Below, in pieces: positions 25,101 through 32,686 of a stretch of DNA of 41,958 nucleotides (position 1 is its first letter; every line of letters starts with the position of its first letter). Source of the DNA: Alkalibacter sp964582705. GTDB lineage: Bacteria; Bacillota; Clostridia; Eubacteriales; Alkalibacteraceae. The notes beneath the pieces were generated by a model, which was not told where the DNA came from, searched no databases, and worked only from the letters and a program-made list of their open reading frames with translations. The DNA lies in the NCBI GenBank assembly GCA_964582705.1, contig CAZOTE010000014.1:1-41958 (forward strand), given 5' to 3'. The position numbers and the translations under genes are program-made.

Positions 25101-25966
25101 AATTCAAAGCCGGTCTTTCCAATTACGTCCTCTTTCGAGTATTTTGTAAGCTTTTCATACGCTTTATTAACGTCAATTATTTTTCTGTCAGCCAATGTCC
25201 TGATTACCATTGGCACCGGATTATTTTCAAATATTTTTTGCAATTTATCCCTAGCCGATTGGAGCTTGCTTATGTCGCTGATCGTAACCGTATACCTGCT
25301 CCTATAGCCACATCCTTTATTTGCATTTATTCTCGCCTCAAAACACTTTGTAATGCCGTCTATATCCAGGGAATATTCGATTCCGACCCTCTCTCCTGTT
25401 CTATCCGCTTCTTTAAAACCTTTTTTTGCAAGTGCGCCGACATCTTCTGCCAAAACCTCTTCAATGTTTTTATTCATAAACTCTATAGCCGGAAGCATCA
25501 GATCATTGCCTGAAGTCCATACATTTTTAAATACGTAGCTTTCATCGAGTTCGAATACAATGTCGTTCAATGCATTTATGAGGGTTTTTTCAGACTCGAT
25601 TTTTTTGATTTCATCAGTTATGTTCGTGAAGCAGATCGCAATACTTTTTTCACTTAATCTAACAAGCGAACACTTGAAAAACAATTGAGCTTCTTCCATA
25701 TAAGCCTCTAATTCAACTTTCTCTTCTCCCGAATCAAAAGCCCTTAATATCTTCAATGCATAATCTTCAGCATTAAATTTTTTGCTAAAAAAATCACTTA
25801 GTTTCATATCCTTAATTTCATCTTCTGATAACATAAAAATCTCCCGAAAGGCAGGATTTGCGTAGGTTAAATAAAAGCTGTCAGAACCGCTGCCAATAAG
25901 ATCAGCTGACAAACAAGGTATCGGTACTTTTTCGACGATTAAACCGCTTGCAATCGATATATCCAC
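22130..25966 (-). CDS. Hybrid sensor histidine kinase (PAS repeats-GAF-HisKA-HATPase-REC-HPt)
   Basis: This 1278-residue kinase has no membrane helices, so it is cytoplasmic. Three PAS-like domains (about 15-125, 130-235, 243-355) and a GAF domain (about 365-535) precede HisKA, with phospho-His H567 in FIANISHEIRTPMN. HATPase_c has N-box NLISNAIKYS, DQGEG and GTGLGLPI. A degenerate receiver (about 803-915) lacks the phosphoacceptor Asp. A functional receiver follows (939-1050, D988 in LIFMDIQMPNMDG), then an HPt domain with H1127 in LHGMKAAAGSLGA. The full phosphorelay could feed the HD-GYP and OmpR-type regulators downstream. A TATAAT box at 26021-26026 (minus strand) is a possible promoter without a good -35. 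Confidence 0.95.
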   Translation of the reverse strand: MDISIASGLIVEKVPIPCLSADLIGSGSDSFYLTYANPAFREIFMLSEDEIKDMKLSDFFSKKFNAEDYALKILRAFDSGEEKVELEAYMEEAQLFFKCSLVRLSEKSIAICFTNITDEIKKIESEKTLINALNDIVFELDESYVFKNVWTSGNDLMLPAIEFMNKNIEEVLAEDVGALAKKGFKEADRTGERVGIEYSLDIDGITKCFEARINANKGCGYRSRYTVTISDISKLQSARDKLQKIFENNPVPMVIRTLADRKIIDVNKAYEKLTKYSKEDVIGKTGFEFDMFVDPEVKDCFFRTLEKNKKVENVEMRIRTKEGSFLDGIFSGEVIESFDEKLYLTVMTDVTELNKVRKELANKLKFEQILLEQTFSLFDAGEDEINDIIDRILEKIGVFSGADRTYVFRYTEDLSIMNNTNEWCAEGVSPEKDNLKNLPTDIFPEWMKTMFRGEEINVPEVDKLPDSWKTEREILQAQSIKSVVIIPIFSGESHMGFMGFDYTREGEQLDFQSRTLLQFFAKNLASALERITKNKRLEEATRKAEYLAKQANMANKAKSDFIANISHEIRTPMNAIMGIAHLMDQTDLTSMQKRYINIIINSGRSLVEIINDVLDISKMESGKFELKPEEFSMHKLIGDSIRLFELQAAQKGLEISADLDPKIPGRVYGANIRIGQIVNNLISNAIKYSSEGTIEILCKVSSLEDDNLIMIISVKDQGEGIKREDMPFLFDGFWQGDAGGKNAINGTGLGLPISKKIAEMMGGELKVKSKVGIGSEFVLELPLVIMDKADPFEKYRLCMQKHTFLIYEDHEIGARNIKKVFNHLNLDYVLVRNEKELLEILNESLGKWSVFLMTVHLDNPESYKNVAEIIKDKFRGQKYLIANSYELLNLEAHMQKEFEGSLSKPLTQSVIFEELADKVGNSKPVSIANSIDENFESIKVLVAEDIDVNQEIMKALLKSNGIDPEVVSDGVEAVNAYSENNYDLIFMDIQMPNMDGIEAARKIKEISKEKGVNVTVVAISAYKAMDYPDFPMDDYIPKPIEPTLLKEMLKKWVHGRSSNTVQDLEDNPGKETGEAVVLNVSEGVKLVGADKEVYKKVLDKFVGIYLNERSEQELDIDNLQALRIYLHGMKAAAGSLGATEVFKRIVDLERAITGEQLNYELIEAKVDALRSSKKRLKIQIERYLKERLECLSEADNSRVTLGTILEYFDKLSLAVLDYDPVESKTILEWLKKNDHGFHTDLEELGRLIESYEFDEAIDAISSFKERILNFKVKTDAEK

Positions 25967-26073
25967 ATAGTCACATCCTTTTCTATCACCACTCCCTGAA
26001 AAAGGGATATTTCTAGGCTAATTATACCCGATTTCAGCTTATCAATCTCATGTTTATTAAACTTTAATCAAAC

Positions 26074-26105
26074 TTTAAAAAAACTGGGATAAATTAATAT
26101 CCCAG
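26074..26105 (-). terminator. Terminator of the LUD-domain gene
   Basis: A perfect 8-bp stem CTGGGATA (26084-26091) with TATCCCAG (26098-26105) is followed on the minus strand by a seven-T run. The stem overlaps the stop codon of the gene. Confidence 0.87.
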
Positions 26106-26729
26106 CTCTTCGCCGACCAGTATCACTTTTATTCTGCCCTTTTGATGGCTTCTCCTTGTTATTACAATTTGAGAGCATATGCTTGAATCTCCGTAGCAAT
26201 CGCCACACTCTCCCGTTATGGCACATGGGGTCTTTTTCTCCAATCTTATGGTGTTTTGGGGAGATGCTACGTTTTGCACTCTCCAGATGCCGTTTTCTCT
26301 ATCTTCAGCCAACTTGTTCATACCCGCTATCACTATGATGTTCTTCGGACCATAACAAAGAGCGGCCACCCGGTTTCCGTTTCCATCGATGTTTACAAGC
26401 TCGCCTTCGGATGTAAAGGCATTCGTACTCATAAGGTAATAGTCGCAGTCCATTGCCTGTCTCGTAACGACTGCTTTTTCTTCTGCGTTTCTTGCCTCTT
26501 CTCTATCTATGAGTTTGTATTTTCCATTACGCAAAGCTTCTGTAAGGCCAATTTCTTTAACTGTCATCGTTCCACCAAAGGACACTACAGAATCTTCGGG
26601 GATAATCTCCAAAGCTTTTTTCAGAGCCTCCCCTTTAGTCTCACAGTAATAGGCTTCAAAACGTCTTTTTTCGAATTTTCCTAATAAGCTTTTTGATAAA
26701 TTTGCATAAAAATCTTTTTTAACAGACAT
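26094..26729 (-). CDS. LUD-domain (LutC/DUF162-like) protein
   Basis: This 211-residue protein of the lactate-utilisation LUD fold has conserved features SVVSFGGTMTVKEIG, YYLMSTNAFTSEGELVNIDGNGNRVA and PKNIIVIAGMNK. A cysteine cluster (C-A-I-T-G-E-C-G-D-C) lies near the C-terminus and could hold a metal or Fe-S cluster. LutB, LutA and a lactate permease are absent here, so a lactate role is not supported by context. GGAGG lies upstream of the ATG. It is a single-gene unit with its own terminator and an upstream AT-rich element shared with cysK. Confidence 0.85.
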   Translation of the reverse strand: MSVKKDFYANLSKSLLGKFEKRRFEAYYCETKGEALKKALEIIPEDSVVSFGGTMTVKEIGLTEALRNGKYKLIDREEARNAEEKAVVTRQAMDCDYYLMSTNAFTSEGELVNIDGNGNRVAALCYGPKNIIVIAGMNKLAEDRENGIWRVQNVASPQNTIRLEKKTPCAITGECGDCYGDSSICSQIVITRRSHQKGRIKVILVGEELGY

Positions 26730-26752
26730 TTAAAATCCTCCTCAAATATTTC

Positions 26753-26769
26753 TTTTATATATTATTATA
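26753..26769 (-). promoter_or_regulatory. AT-rich element shared with cysK and the Rrf2 gene; includes a TATAAT box
   Basis: The plus-strand sequence TTTTATATATTATTATA recurs, at 16 or more bases, at 34227-34242 and 36425-36441. Here the minus-strand reading contains TATAAT (26764-26769), positioned as a -10 for the LUD gene. It may be a promoter, a common operator, or both. Confidence 0.4.
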
Positions 26770-26791
26770 CACCAGTTTCAGGTATTTATCT

Positions 26792-26819
26792 TTGAATTGT
26801 ATTAGATACGCTGTATAAT
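26792..26819 (+). promoter_or_regulatory. Promoter of the tautomerase-like gene, rlmH and possibly yjdM
   Basis: The -35 TTGAAT (26792-26797), a 16-bp spacer and a perfect -10 TATAAT (26814-26819) lie 65 bases before the first ATG. Confidence 0.72.
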
Positions 26820-26884
26820 AAGGGATAAGAGAAACATGCTTTTTTGACAACTGCTTAAAGACAATTAATAAGGAGAGATTTAAA

Positions 26885-27250
26885 ATGCCATATGTAGCTA
26901 TTAAAACTGACAACCTAATGGAAAACATAAACGTAAAGGAAATCAATGAAAAGATCTCTGCAAAGATGTCCTTGCCCAGAGATAAAGTCAAGATTTCCTG
27001 GGAAATATTCCATGAAGATCATTTTTACAACCACCCTCCTGAAGGGATCACTTCAAAAGCCAAAAAGCCTCATAGACCGGTAGTACAAATCACGTTGTCA
27101 AAGCGAAATACTCGAGAATTCATGGAAGAACTCGTTTATTCAGTCATCGACGAAGTTTGCGAGGTTCTTGGCATTGAAAGAGATGCTTTCCTGGTTCTCA
27201 TCTATTACCTGGAAGAAGGAAATATATTTTTAAACGGAAAGTTCGTATAG
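26885..27250 (+). CDS. Small tautomerase-superfamily-like protein (DUF1904 type)
   Basis: This 121-residue protein begins Met-Pro-Tyr and has the beta-alpha-beta pattern of 4-oxalocrotonate tautomerase/MIF-fold proteins. The Pro-2 would be the free N-terminal catalytic base after Met removal. It looks closest to the clostridial DUF1904 family, whose function is unknown. AAGGAG precedes the ATG, and the gene is 10 bases from rlmH in one transcript. The family assignment is from memory of the pattern, not a search. Confidence 0.6.
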   Translation: MPYVAIKTDNLMENINVKEINEKISAKMSLPRDKVKISWEIFHEDHFYNHPPEGITSKAKKPHRPVVQITLSKRNTREFMEELVYSVIDEVCEVLGIERDAFLVLIYYLEEGNIFLNGKFV

Positions 27251-27260
27251 GAGATATTTA

Positions 27261-27740
27261 TTGAAAGTAACAGTCGTAAGCGTAGGAAAAATTAAGGAAA
27301 AGTTTTATTCTCATGCAATAGCTGAGTACGCCAAGAGACTTGGACGATACTGCACCCTCAGCATGATCGAAATTCCTGATGAAAAGGCTCCCGAAAGCTT
27401 GAGCCTCTCGGATATGAGGGCAGTCAAAGACAGAGAGGGAAATAGAATCCTTGACAAAATACCTCAAGGTTCTTTTGTAATTACCTTGGAGATCGACGGC
27501 AAGCAGAAAACAAGCGAAGAGCTTGCAGAAAACTTTGAACAGCTGGCTTTAAATGGAACTAGCCACATATGCTTTATAATCGGAGGTTCCTTAGGAATTG
27601 GGGATGCAGTGAAAACCGCAAGCAACCTAAGTCTATCCTTCTCAAAGATGACCTTTCCCCATCAGCTCTTTAAGGTAATGCTCTTGGAGCAAGTATACAG
27701 GGCTTTTAGAATAATCAGGGGAGAGCCTTATCACAAGTAG
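27261..27740 (+). CDS. rlmH: 23S rRNA pseudouridine-1915 N3-methyltransferase RlmH
   Basis: This SPOUT-class methyltransferase acts on the 70S ribosome at helix 69. The 159-residue protein starts MKVTVVSVGKIKEKF and carries the SAM-knot sequences FIIGGSLGIGDAV and SFSKMTFPHQLFKVMLLEQVYRAF, ending RIIRGEPYHK, the invariant RlmH tail. The start is TTG at 27261 with GGAG 7 bases upstream. Confidence 0.98.
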   Translation: MKVTVVSVGKIKEKFYSHAIAEYAKRLGRYCTLSMIEIPDEKAPESLSLSDMRAVKDREGNRILDKIPQGSFVITLEIDGKQKTSEELAENFEQLALNGTSHICFIIGGSLGIGDAVKTASNLSLSFSKMTFPHQLFKVMLLEQVYRAFRIIRGEPYHK

Positions 27741-27774
27741 CTTTATACAATACAATAGGAAACGGAGAACTAAT

Positions 27775-28116
27775 ATGACAAATTCTTTACCTCTTTGTCC
27801 CGAGTGTTCCAGCCAGTATGCTTACGAAGATGGCAATCTGCTGGTATGCCCTGAATGCGCCCATGAATGGACTCTTGATTCCGATGCAACTGAGACAAAA
27901 GAGCATGATATAATGGATTCAAATGGAAACGCATTGAAAGACGGCGACAGCGTTATCATAATAAAGGACTTGAAAGTAAAAGGCGCTTCGTCAAGCCTTA
28001 AAATCGGCACTAAAGTCAAGAACATACGTCTGGTCGAAGGAGACCACAACATCGATTGCAGGATAGACGGGTTTGGTGCAATGAAGCTAAAATCCGAATT
28101 TGTCAAGAAAGCCTAA
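27775..28116 (+). CDS. yjdM: YjdM (PhnA) zinc-ribbon protein
   Basis: This 113-residue protein has an N-terminal zinc ribbon (CPECSSQYAYED-x-x-L-x-VCPEC) followed by the conserved beta domain DSNGNALKDGDSVIIIKDLKVKG and a KLKSEFVKK end. This is the family once called PhnA. Biochemical function is unclear, and the old phosphonoacetate hydrolase label does not apply to it. GGAG lies upstream of the ATG. Confidence 0.93.
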   Translation: MTNSLPLCPECSSQYAYEDGNLLVCPECAHEWTLDSDATETKEHDIMDSNGNALKDGDSVIIIKDLKVKGASSSLKIGTKVKNIRLVEGDHNIDCRIDGFGAMKLKSEFVKKA

Positions 28117-28119
28117 ATG

Positions 28120-28174
28120 CAAAAAAGTCTTAAGGGATAGGATCATGTTACTGATTGATCTACTATCCCTTAAG
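28120..28174 (-). terminator. Long hairpin with a U tract on the minus strand
   Basis: A perfect 12-bp stem CTTAAGGGATAG (28129-28140) pairs with 28163-28174. Inside the 22-base loop, GATCA and TGATC can pair further. The A run at 28121-28126 becomes a U tract on the minus strand, so it would end transcription coming from the right (fdhD or a small RNA). There is no T run on the plus side. Confidence 0.6.
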
Positions 28175-28491
28175 ATGCTGATTCATTAGTCATGTACTTT
28201 CCTTTCTTATGGCTAATGTATTTTTACAAAGCAGATTCGATTTTGGAATTCCCTCTCCAGATATTTTATTTGTAATTTTTATTAGAGTTTTTCTTTATTG
28301 CTTACAGATTTTATATCCGCAGTTCAACAAGATCCATCTCTTTACAACCTTTATATCTGTTTTAAAAGTAAATTTCAATTAATACTGCAAATTGAAATCT
28401 CTTTTGGGTTTTCCTTTATCTTATCTTCCTTGTTAGTTAAAATATACCCTCGCTTTTTTTAATTAAACATCTTTTTATAATTTTATTGCCT
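28175..28491. other. AT-rich gap without an intact gene; possible decayed coding remnant
   Basis: No complete gene is visible. On the minus strand, 28190-28375 reads in one frame with a single TAA at 28295-28297. The part before the stop contains NCGYKICKQ and the part after contains ISGEGIPKSNLLCKNTLAIR, which look protein-like but match no family I can name. Near 28400-28491 the sequence is AT-rich without clear motifs. It may be the 3' untranslated part of the fdhD transcript. Confidence 0.35.
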
Positions 28492-29259
28492 TTAAGTGTA
28501 TATGTTCATTCTGTTGCCTCTTAAAAACCCAATCAATTTAATCCCGGCTTTTTTTGCCTTTTCTATGGCTGTATCCGTAGGTGCTGATCTGGAAATTAAA
28601 ACTGGTATGCCTCTTAGCGCTACCTTTTCTACTATCTCTGATGTCATCCTGCCGGTAGTCAATACCATTTTATCACTAACATCCAGTCCTTGAAGCATGG
28701 CTTTCCCTAAAATTTTGTCGAGAGCGTTATGCCTTCCTATATCGTCTCTAAATATAAGTATTTCCGATTGGCTGCACAAAGCGCAGCTATGCACTCCTCC
28801 CGTCCTCGCAAAAAGTTCCGAAGACTTGTTGAACTTTCGAAACAGATCTGATATTTTTTCCACATGGATATCTACTGACGTTATTTTTGAGTCAGCACCT
28901 TCTCTCACTACAGGATAAATCACCTTGCGTCCTTTCCCACAGGCAGTAGTCACCGTCATTTCTCCCAAGAGCCGATCCCCAGAATACTTGAAAATATCCT
29001 CTCTGCTTATCTCTGCATCCGCCCTCCTTTTCTCTTCATCAATCTTTAGAGCCAATAATTCCTTGCCCCTTAATATTACGCCTTCCGAATACAAGTATCC
29101 TGCTACAAGGTCCTCTAGATTTATCGGCGTACATAGCAGCGTTACAAAATAGTGCCCATTTACATAAATTACTAAATCATACTCAACTGCTACTTCATCT
29201 TCCGCCTCAAAGATATACTCCTTTATTTTTTTGATCTTCACCTTTCGGGTCGTTTCCAC
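28492..29259 (-). CDS. fdhD: Formate dehydrogenase accessory sulfurtransferase FdhD
   Basis: FdhD transfers sulfur to the pyranopterin metal centre of formate dehydrogenase and is needed for its activity. The 255-residue protein has the family motifs TTACGKG, FARTGGVHSCALC, RDDIGRHNALDKILG and VLTTGRMTSEIVEKVALRGIPVLISRSAPTD (in segments), ending GFLRGNRMNIYT. The E. coli type CGVCG loop is here CGKGR, so only the first of the two loop cysteines remains. It is third in fdhA-mobA-fdhD, 13 bases after mobA. Confidence 0.96.
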   Translation of the reverse strand: METTRKVKIKKIKEYIFEAEDEVAVEYDLVIYVNGHYFVTLLCTPINLEDLVAGYLYSEGVILRGKELLALKIDEEKRRADAEISREDIFKYSGDRLLGEMTVTTACGKGRKVIYPVVREGADSKITSVDIHVEKISDLFRKFNKSSELFARTGGVHSCALCSQSEILIFRDDIGRHNALDKILGKAMLQGLDVSDKMVLTTGRMTSEIVEKVALRGIPVLISRSAPTDTAIEKAKKAGIKLIGFLRGNRMNIYT

Positions 29260-29272
29260 ATCTTCTCTCCCT

Positions 29273-29878
29273 TCAGTAATTTCCCTTTACCCTCTCCACG
29301 TAGCAGGCAAGTTCCTCCCTGGTGTTCAAGTTATAAAACATATCCCAATCAGGGCTGAACCTTCTTGCCTCTTCTTCTGCTATGAAGAAGGTATTGCATT
29401 TTTTCAGGCAATCGTACACCGACCTTCCCCCACTGCCGAGATGCTTTTCAATCTCTTCTATCTGTGATATCGAATAAAAAGCATTGAAGGGTTCTATCCA
29501 CTCCTTATACCTTGCCACGCATGCTTGAGGTTTTATTATAGCTATCTTATCTTTCATCATGTGTATATAGCCTATGTTCACCACCGGCATGTCACAAGCG
29601 AAAACAAAGGAATATCTGCTTGAAGATCTTTTCAAACCGGTATGGATTCCTCCCAACGGCCCCATGTCCTTGATTTCATCTTCGACGATAGTATACGGTG
29701 AGTCTTTATAAAGATCTAAATCATTGGTAACAAGTATCAGCTCATCAAACTCTCTTGACAAAATATCTGTTATGCGGTCTATTAAGCGATTATTGCGCAA
29801 TATAATTTTTTGCTTGTCAAAACCCATCCTGAGGCTCTTTCCTCCTGCCAAAATTATTGCGCTTCCAAAATCCTTCAA
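29273..29878 (-). CDS. mobA: Molybdenum cofactor guanylyltransferase MobA
   Basis: MobA adds GMP to the metal-pyranopterin to form the bis-MGD cofactor used by formate dehydrogenase. The nucleotide-binding start is SAIILAGGKSLRMGFDKQ, followed by GPLGGIHTGL and the FACDMPVV metal-site segment (D in C-D-M-P). At 201 residues it has normal length. It is placed between fdhA and fdhD, so guanylylation is dedicated to this enzyme. AOR does not need the nucleotide form. Confidence 0.95.
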   Translation of the reverse strand: MKDFGSAIILAGGKSLRMGFDKQKIILRNNRLIDRITDILSREFDELILVTNDLDLYKDSPYTIVEDEIKDMGPLGGIHTGLKRSSSRYSFVFACDMPVVNIGYIHMMKDKIAIIKPQACVARYKEWIEPFNAFYSISQIEEIEKHLGSGGRSVYDCLKKCNTFFIAEEEARRFSPDWDMFYNLNTREELACYVERVKGNY

Positions 29879-29893
29879 TTATGCTCCCTCCCC

Positions 29894-32575
29894 TCAGAGC
29901 TTTTCCAGCCTTACGGCGCTCACTTTAAGCTCTGGTATTTTTGCAATAGAGTCAATTATGGAATTGGTTAGATAATTAGCTCCTCCTTCGTAAAAATGAA
30001 AAGGCATGAATACCACGTCTTCTACCACCCCATCCGTTACTTTAGCCTTGGTTACTATGCTTCCTCGTCTGGATGAAACCCTGATCTCGTCTCCATCGTC
30101 CACATCAAGCCTGCTGGCCGTTACCGGATGTATCTCTATGTAGGATTCCGGGTAAAGGGCGTCTATGCCCCTCACTCTCTTTGTCATGGATCTAGTGTGA
30201 TAGTGGTAGAGCATCCTTCCGGTAGTCATTATATATGGATAATCCTTATCCGCCACTTCTGCGCTTTCAATGTATTCCGCCGGTTTGAACAGCCCTTTAC
30301 CTCTGGCAAATTTCTCCCTGTGAAGAACTTTAGTTCCCGGATGTTCCCTTGTGGGACATGGCCATTGCAGCCCTTCAACCTCTAGCCTTTTATATGTTAT
30401 TCCGCCGTATTGGGGGGTCAGTGCCGCGATTTCCTCCATGATATCTGCAGGTCTGCCGTAGCTTGAACCATAACCAAGCCTGTTCATCAGCTCCATCAAT
30501 ATAACCCAATCAGGCTTGGACTCTCCAGGTGAATTTACTGCCTTTCTTATCCTTTGAACCCTTCTTTCAGTATTCGTGAAGGTTCCGTCTTTTTCTGCAA
30601 AAGATGCGGCAGGAAGGACCACGTCAGCATATTCAGCCGTCTCTGTCAGGAAAATATCCTGCACTACCATGAAATCAGCTTTATCCAGTGCCTTTTTAAC
30701 ATGCCCTGTATCCGGGTCAGAGACCACCGGATTTTCTCCCATGACGTACAATACTTTTATGGTCTTCTCATCAAGCCCGTTTACAACCTCAGTGATAGTC
30801 AGTCCAGCCTTGTCCGAAAGGGTTCTTCCCCAAGCCTTTTCGAACTTCTCCTTAGTCTTTGAATCAAATACCTTTTGGTACCCCGGGTAATCTCCAGGCA
30901 ATGCGCCCATATCGCATGCCCCCTGGACGTTGTTTTGCCCCCTTAAGGGATTCACTCCGGCGGATTCCTTGCCGATATTGCCGCATAAAAGCGCCAGATT
31001 CGAAACTGCCATTACTCCCTGGGTTCCAGTAGAATGCTGAGTTACCCCCATGGAATAGTATATTGCCCCCTTGTCTGCCTTCCCATACATCCTTGCTGCC
31101 TTAATCAAATCATCTTTATTTACTGAGCATATCTGAGCTACCACTTCCGGAGAGTAGCTCTCCATTACTTCTTTAAGCTCTTCAAAATTCTCAGTTCTGT
31201 CCCTTATATAATCCTTGTCTTCAAGACCTTCTTTTATTATTACATGCATGAGACCGTTAAAAAGAGCAACGTTTGTCCCCGGCTTTATTTGAAGGAAAAT
31301 ATCCGCTGCTTTTGCGAGCTCAATTTCCCTGGGTTCAGCTACTATTAGGCTTGCTCCGTTAGCCTTCGCCTGTTTTATATGGGAGCCGATGACCGGATGG
31401 GTCTCGGTAGTATTAGATCCTGTTACGAATATAAGATCCGACCCCAAGGCTTCTAAGTTGCTGTTTGTCATAGCTCCACTTCCTAGGGTAGCGGCAAGAC
31501 CAGCAACAGTTGAAGCATGGCACAGCCTGGCACAGTGATCTACATTGTTAGTGCCTATTACAGCTCTAAATAACTTTTGAAAAAGGTAGTTTTCTTCATT
31601 GGTACATCGTGCAGATGAAAACCCCGCAATTGAATCTGCTCCGAACTCATCCTTTGCAGCAGTGATTTTTTCTGCAATCAACCGATATGCTTCATCCCAG
31701 GTGGCTTGAATGAATCTGCCTTCTTTTTTTATCAAAGGCGTCCTAAGCCTATCGGGATGATCTATGAATTTATATCCGAACTTTCCTTTTACACACAGCA
31801 TCCCATTGTTCGCAGCACCGTCCGACGGGGCTACTTCTACGACCTTGTTGTCTTTTATCAAAAGCTCCATCTGACATCCAATTCCGCAATATGGGCAGGT
31901 AGTCTTGATTCTTTTTGTCTCCCAGTACCTAAACCTCTCAGTCCTTCTCGGCACTAAAGCACCTACCGGGCAAGCGGATACGCAATTTCCGCAGGAAACA
32001 CAGGTGGATTGGGATATAGGATCTTCAAAAGGGGGGGAGACATGGGTGTCAAAGCCTCTTCCACTCATAGTGATGGCGTGGGTTTGTTGAAGCTCAGTGC
32101 ATATTCTGGTGCACTTTCCGCAAAGTATGCATTTATTTCTATCAAAAAAATAAAACTTGTTGGAATGATCTAGTGTGTATTCTTTTTCGTCGCCACTTCT
32201 GAATCTAGAATCCTTTACACCATACTCAAAACAGTAATCCTGCAGCTTGCAGTTGCCTGCAGCTACACAAGTCATGCAATCAAGAGGGTGGTTTGAAAGA
32301 ATTAGATCAAGCACCATCTTTCTTCCTTGAACAACCCTCTTGCTCCTAGTCTTTACGACCATTCCTTCAGCAGCCGGAAGTGCGCAGGAGGGCGTTAGGG
32401 CCCGCATCCCTTCAACTTCCACCAAGCACATCCTACAAGCAGCCCCAATGCTTGGGTCAAGGTGGGGATGGTGACATAGCGTGGGTATCTTTATTCCCAA
32501 ACTCTTCGCCGCTTCAAATACTGTCGTTCCTTTTTCAACTTCCAGCTGATGATTGTCTATGTTCAGTCTGATCAT
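29894..32575 (-). CDS. fdhA: Formate dehydrogenase catalytic subunit FdhA, Cys type, with N-terminal Fe-S modules
   Basis: It oxidises formate or reduces CO2 at a bis-MGD metal centre. The N-terminus is a [2Fe-2S] domain (C34, C47, C50, C64), then the His-Cys3 cluster (H96, C100, C103, C109) and two [4Fe-4S] sets (C149/152/155/159; C192/195/198/202). The molybdopterin-domain cluster follows (C227, C230, C234, C261). The metal ligand is C352 in CARLCHAST, codon TGC at 31520-31522. Selenocysteine (TGA) occupies this place in E. coli FdhF. At 893 residues it has the NuoG-like extension of NAD- or ferredoxin-linked soluble enzymes, but no NuoE/F-like partner is next to it. No Tat signal is visible, so it is cytoplasmic. 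Whether it carries Mo or W is not readable, though the tungstate system makes W plausible. Confidence 0.96.
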   Translation of the reverse strand: MIRLNIDNHQLEVEKGTTVFEAAKSLGIKIPTLCHHPHLDPSIGAACRMCLVEVEGMRALTPSCALPAAEGMVVKTRSKRVVQGRKMVLDLILSNHPLDCMTCVAAGNCKLQDYCFEYGVKDSRFRSGDEKEYTLDHSNKFYFFDRNKCILCGKCTRICTELQQTHAITMSGRGFDTHVSPPFEDPISQSTCVSCGNCVSACPVGALVPRRTERFRYWETKRIKTTCPYCGIGCQMELLIKDNKVVEVAPSDGAANNGMLCVKGKFGYKFIDHPDRLRTPLIKKEGRFIQATWDEAYRLIAEKITAAKDEFGADSIAGFSSARCTNEENYLFQKLFRAVIGTNNVDHCARLCHASTVAGLAATLGSGAMTNSNLEALGSDLIFVTGSNTTETHPVIGSHIKQAKANGASLIVAEPREIELAKAADIFLQIKPGTNVALFNGLMHVIIKEGLEDKDYIRDRTENFEELKEVMESYSPEVVAQICSVNKDDLIKAARMYGKADKGAIYYSMGVTQHSTGTQGVMAVSNLALLCGNIGKESAGVNPLRGQNNVQGACDMGALPGDYPGYQKVFDSKTKEKFEKAWGRTLSDKAGLTITEVVNGLDEKTIKVLYVMGENPVVSDPDTGHVKKALDKADFMVVQDIFLTETAEYADVVLPAASFAEKDGTFTNTERRVQRIRKAVNSPGESKPDWVILMELMNRLGYGSSYGRPADIMEEIAALTPQYGGITYKRLEVEGLQWPCPTREHPGTKVLHREKFARGKGLFKPAEYIESAEVADKDYPYIMTTGRMLYHYHTRSMTKRVRGIDALYPESYIEIHPVTASRLDVDDGDEIRVSSRRGSIVTKAKVTDGVVEDVVFMPFHFYEGGANYLTNSIIDSIAKIPELKVSAVRLEKL

Positions 32576-32686
32576 TTCAAGCTCAACTCCTTTATGTTGT
32601 GATACCGCCCACCATTTTGTGCAATCGTTCTCATCTGAAGGATATACTTGTATATATATGTGTGGCCTGACAAACTCCCCTATCGC

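Noticed and set aside
28129..28174. Terminator for yjdM on the plus strand
   Set aside because: No T run follows the hairpin on the plus strand. The A run precedes it, so it only fits the minus strand.
31520..31522. Selenocysteine (TGA) and SECIS element in fdhA
   Set aside because: The codon at the metal-ligand position is TGC (Cys), and no in-frame TGA occurs in the gene.
32576..32686. Second Moco/Tuco riboswitch or sigma-54 promoter before fdhA
   Set aside because: A GTCAGG and a CCTTC are present, but the stem between them would need a two-base loop. No GG/GC pair has -24/-12 spacing.
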